Assembly (NCBI RefSeq): GCF_047468865.1
Contig: NZ_JBLGTV010000022.1
Coordinates: 1 to 24,863 of the forward strand
Length of the DNA: 24,863 nt
Direction: 5' to 3'
From: Castellaniella hirudinis_A
GTDB lineage: Bacteria; Pseudomonadota; Gammaproteobacteria; Burkholderiales; Burkholderiaceae_B
Shown here piece by piece: positions 22,841-24,863 of the stretch. How positions within the stretch are numbered: the stretch's first letter is position 1; the number at the start of each line of letters is the position of its first letter. The notes beneath the pieces are model-generated. The model searched no databases. It had not been told where the DNA came from and saw nothing but the letters and a program-made list of their open reading frames with translations. Made by a program: the position numbers and the translations under genes.

Positions 22841-22926
22841 GCTCCCATGGCGGAATAGGTAGACGCAAGGGACTTAAAATCCCTCGGGCTTGGCCCGTGC
22901 CGGTTCGATTCCGGCTGGGAGCACCA
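22841..22926 (+). tRNA. tRNA-Leu (anticodon UAA)
   Basis: Acceptor arm GCTCCCA/TGGGAGC, discriminator A and encoded CCA (22924-22926). Anticodon stem AGGGA/TCCCT with loop CTTAAAA places TAA at 22875-22877, reading UUA and UUG. The long variable arm (CGGGCTTGGCCCG) is the mark of tRNA-Leu. T arm CCGGTTCGATTCCGG. A possible -10 is TACAAT at 22820-22825, with no good -35. Confidence 0.95.
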
Positions 22927-22955
22927 TTTATCAAACCAGGTAAACCGGCTACAAT
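22927..22955 (+). promoter_or_regulatory. possible tpiA promoter
   Basis: TACAAT at 22950-22955 with TTTATC at 22927-22932, 17-bp spacer, directly after the tRNA. It is the only promoter-like pair before tpiA; the -35 is weak. Confidence 0.35.
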
Positions 22956-22995
22956 CAAGGGTTATCTGATTAAATTCATCTAGCCAAGACAACAC

Positions 22996-23745
<750 letters not shown>

Positions 23746-23766
23746 GACTCCCGGAGTCCCTACATC

Positions 23767-24276
23767 ATGCAATTGTTTTCTTCCGTCCTGCTGTCCCTGC
23801 AGGTTATTTCGTCCCTGCTGATCATCGTGCTGGTGCTGCTGCAACAGGGCAAGGGCGCGGACATGGGCGCCGCGTTCGGCAGCGGCTCCGCCGGCAGCGT
23901 GTTCGGGTCGGCGGGGGCGGCAAACTTTCTGTCGCGCGCCACCAAATGGGCGGCCGTTCTGTTTTTTGCCACGACCATCGGCCTGGCCTGGATTTCGCAT
24001 CACCCCGCCGGCGCGCCGCTGGACTCCGGCATCATGTCGGGCTTCATGTCGTCCGAACCGGCTCCGGCGCCCGCCACGGGTTCCGCCGTGCCGGATCTGG
24101 GCGCGGCCGTGCCGTCGTCGGTGCCTGCCGCGCCGGGTGTCGGCCAGCCCGCCGCCGGGGCGGATGCGGCCATCCCGTCGTCCGCCCCGGCGGCGGTGAA
24201 TTCAGACGCCTCCGTGCCGTCCGTGCCATCATCCGTGCCCGATGCCGGCGGCCAGCCTGCCGAGGGCAGCAAGTAA
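23767..24276 (+). CDS. secG: preprotein translocase subunit SecG (169 aa)
   Basis: Two membrane helices (about 5-25 and 60-77) around the conserved cytoplasmic loop LLQQGKGADMGAAFGSGSAGSVFGSAGAANFLSRAT are diagnostic for SecG, which assists SecYEG-mediated export. Residues from about 92 on are a low-complexity Ala/Pro/Ser/Val tail of some 75 residues, longer than in typical SecG of about 110 residues; such tails are frequent in this bacterial group. It starts 21 nt after tpiA and precedes a tRNA-Leu gene. Confidence 0.97.
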   Translation: MQLFSSVLLSLQVISSLLIIVLVLLQQGKGADMGAAFGSGSAGSVFGSAGAANFLSRATKWAAVLFFATTIGLAWISHHPAGAPLDSGIMSGFMSSEPAPAPATGSAVPDLGAAVPSSVPAAPGVGQPAAGADAAIPSSAPAAVNSDASVPSVPSSVPDAGGQPAEGSK

Positions 24277-24318
24277 TTCGGCTTCATGCTAGAATTCTCT
24301 TCTTTCGCGCATAGCGAT

Positions 24319-24403
24319 GCCGTCGTGGTGGAATTGGTAGACACGCTATCTTGAGGGGGTAGTGGCGAAAGCTGTACGAGTTCGAGTCTCGTCGACGGCA
24401 CCA
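24319..24403 (+). tRNA. tRNA-Leu (anticodon GAG)
   Basis: Acceptor arm GCCGTCG/CGACGGC, discriminator A, encoded CCA (24401-24403). Anticodon stem CTATC/GGTAG with loop TTGAGGG places GAG at 24353-24355, reading CUC and CUU. Long variable arm and T arm ACGAGTTCGAGTCTCGT are present. A possible -10 (TAGAAT) is at 24290-24295. Confidence 0.95.
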
Positions 24404-24410
24404 TCGAATA

Positions 24411-24502
24411 GTCCAGGGATGTCCTGGAAAGTCTAAAAAACCCGTAAGGATCAATTTCTTACGGGTTTTTTTGTTGTCTATGGTGTCCAGGATAGGCCAG
24501 GA
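24411..24502. other. possible integration (att) region next to tRNA-Leu
   Basis: TCCAGG motifs cluster here: TCCAGG (24412-24417) facing CCTGGA (24423-24428) as a dyad, then GTCCAGGA (24485-24492) and GGCCAGGA (24495-24502). Repeated motifs of this form next to a tRNA 3' end are known at attachment sites of tyrosine integrases. No integrase gene is in the window. Mobile elements follow directly. Confidence 0.35.
24435..24472 (+). terminator. strong intrinsic terminator after tRNA-Leu(GAG)
   Basis: AAAAAACCCGTAAG pairs with CTTACGGGTTTTTT around a 9-nt loop, ending in a T7 run. The A-rich left side makes it usable from both directions. Confidence 0.85.
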
Positions 24503-24525
24503 AAATCCAGCGCAATCCATACATT

Positions 24526-24565
24526 TTAGGTACTCTGTATGGTAATTATTCATCAAAGTACCTAA
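24526..24565. repeat. 9-bp inverted repeat overlapping the IS end
   Basis: TTAGGTACT (24526-24534) and AGTACCTAA (24557-24565) form a perfect inverted repeat around 22 bp. The right arm overlaps the first bases of the IS1380-type terminal sequence. Confidence 0.6.
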
Positions 24566-24802
24566 CCCGGAAATTTCGTCAGGCCCATAAAAAAGGATAG
24601 GCAATTCTTGCCCGAGGGCTTATGGTTATTGGTATCTGACGCCAAGAACCAAAAAGAATCGCCTATACCAAATCGTACCACTGAACAACTGGATTTTGGG
24701 CGCCTCGGGCGGCGCCAGTTGGAAGCGAATTTCGAGGGTGGAGACCTCAGTTCAGACGGCGGGCTGATGCTGCTGCGCCAGATTGATGTCAACGCCGACT
24801 GA
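24561..24802 (+). mobile_element. left end of an IS1380-type insertion sequence, truncated
   Basis: CCTAACCCGGAAATTTCG at 24561 resembles the terminal inverted repeat of IS1380-type elements. It is followed by a transposase N-terminus, and the element appears cut at about 24800 by other sequence. Confidence 0.6.
24608..24802 (+). pseudogene. truncated IS1380-type transposase (N-terminus)
   Basis: EQLDFGRLGRRQLEANFEGG and DLSSDGGLMLLRQID match the start of IS1380-family transposases. The frame stops at 24802 after about 64 codons, whereas complete enzymes have over 400. No good ATG precedes the conserved part; an ATA at 24665 stands where a start would be expected, so even the start may be damaged. 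Not functional. Confidence 0.65.
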
Positions 24803-24863
24803 AAACTGACCCACTTTCGTCGGAATCGTCGGAGTAAATCTGACCCACCCCGGCGTCCAAAAA
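24803..24863. mobile_element. edge of another mobile element
   Basis: CTGACCCAC occurs twice, at 24806 and 24840, in a block that begins where the IS1380 transposase breaks off. Repeated short motifs of this kind are seen at ends of IS21-type elements, but the family cannot be fixed from 61 bp. Confidence 0.35.

Noticed and set aside
24284..24604. 106-codon minus-strand frame covering the tRNA-Leu(GAG) gene
   Set aside because: It runs through the tRNA (WCRRRDSNS is the usual translation of a tRNA-Leu 3' end) and the terminator, so it is not a gene.

Overview
The window looks like a chromosomal segment of a GC-rich betaproteobacterium, most likely order Burkholderiales and possibly Alcaligenaceae. 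The evidence is the gene style, the tRNA-Leu / tpiA / secG / tRNA-Leu block and the TRAP plus CoA-transferase operon. No species is claimed.

Positions 1 to about 4540 form an accessory region of lower GC. It holds the 3' end of a DUF4351/Rpn-type gene, three small paralogous zinc-ribbon genes, an EcsC-family gene, a short secreted protein, a HEPN-type protein (RNQLVH motif), a WYL-domain regulator, a 52-residue membrane protein and a relic of an IS5-type transposase. Four copies of a 19-bp dyad, approximately TGCGACA-N5-TGWCGCA, sit upstream of the transcription units here. They are the best candidates for the operators of the WYL regulator and would make the region one regulon. This is the most interesting candidate for an undescribed (possibly defence or stress) system.

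Positions 4537 to 9666 carry a two-component system on the minus strand (7TMR-DISM sensor kinase and OmpR-type response regulator, ATGA overlap), divergent from a large unrecognised lipoprotein. Positions 9781 to 12341 carry an MscS-type channel and a sugar-porter MFS gene on the minus strand. Positions 12899 to 17557 are a tight, translationally overlapping operon: DegT/StrS-type aminotransferase, sugar-porter MFS with an extra C-terminal domain, and a GMC-type FAD oxidoreductase. The promoter regions of the lipoprotein and of this operon share a 69-bp module, about 72% identical without gaps, with the same spacing to TATAAT. This suggests common control, plausibly by the adjacent two-component system, whose sensor belongs to a class often linked to carbohydrate ligands. 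A working model is a carbohydrate-responsive regulon that takes up a sugar or cyclitol, oxidises it to a keto compound and aminates it.

Positions 17628 to 22762 hold a LysR regulator divergent from a CaiB/BaiF CoA-transferase and TRAP transporter operon (DctP, DctQ, DctM), i.e. uptake and CoA activation of an unidentified carboxylate. Positions 22841 to 24403 are housekeeping: tRNA-Leu(UAA), tpiA, secG and tRNA-Leu(GAG). After the second tRNA comes a terminator, repeated TCCAGG motifs that look like an integration site, the left end of an IS1380-type element with a truncated transposase, and the edge of a further mobile element.
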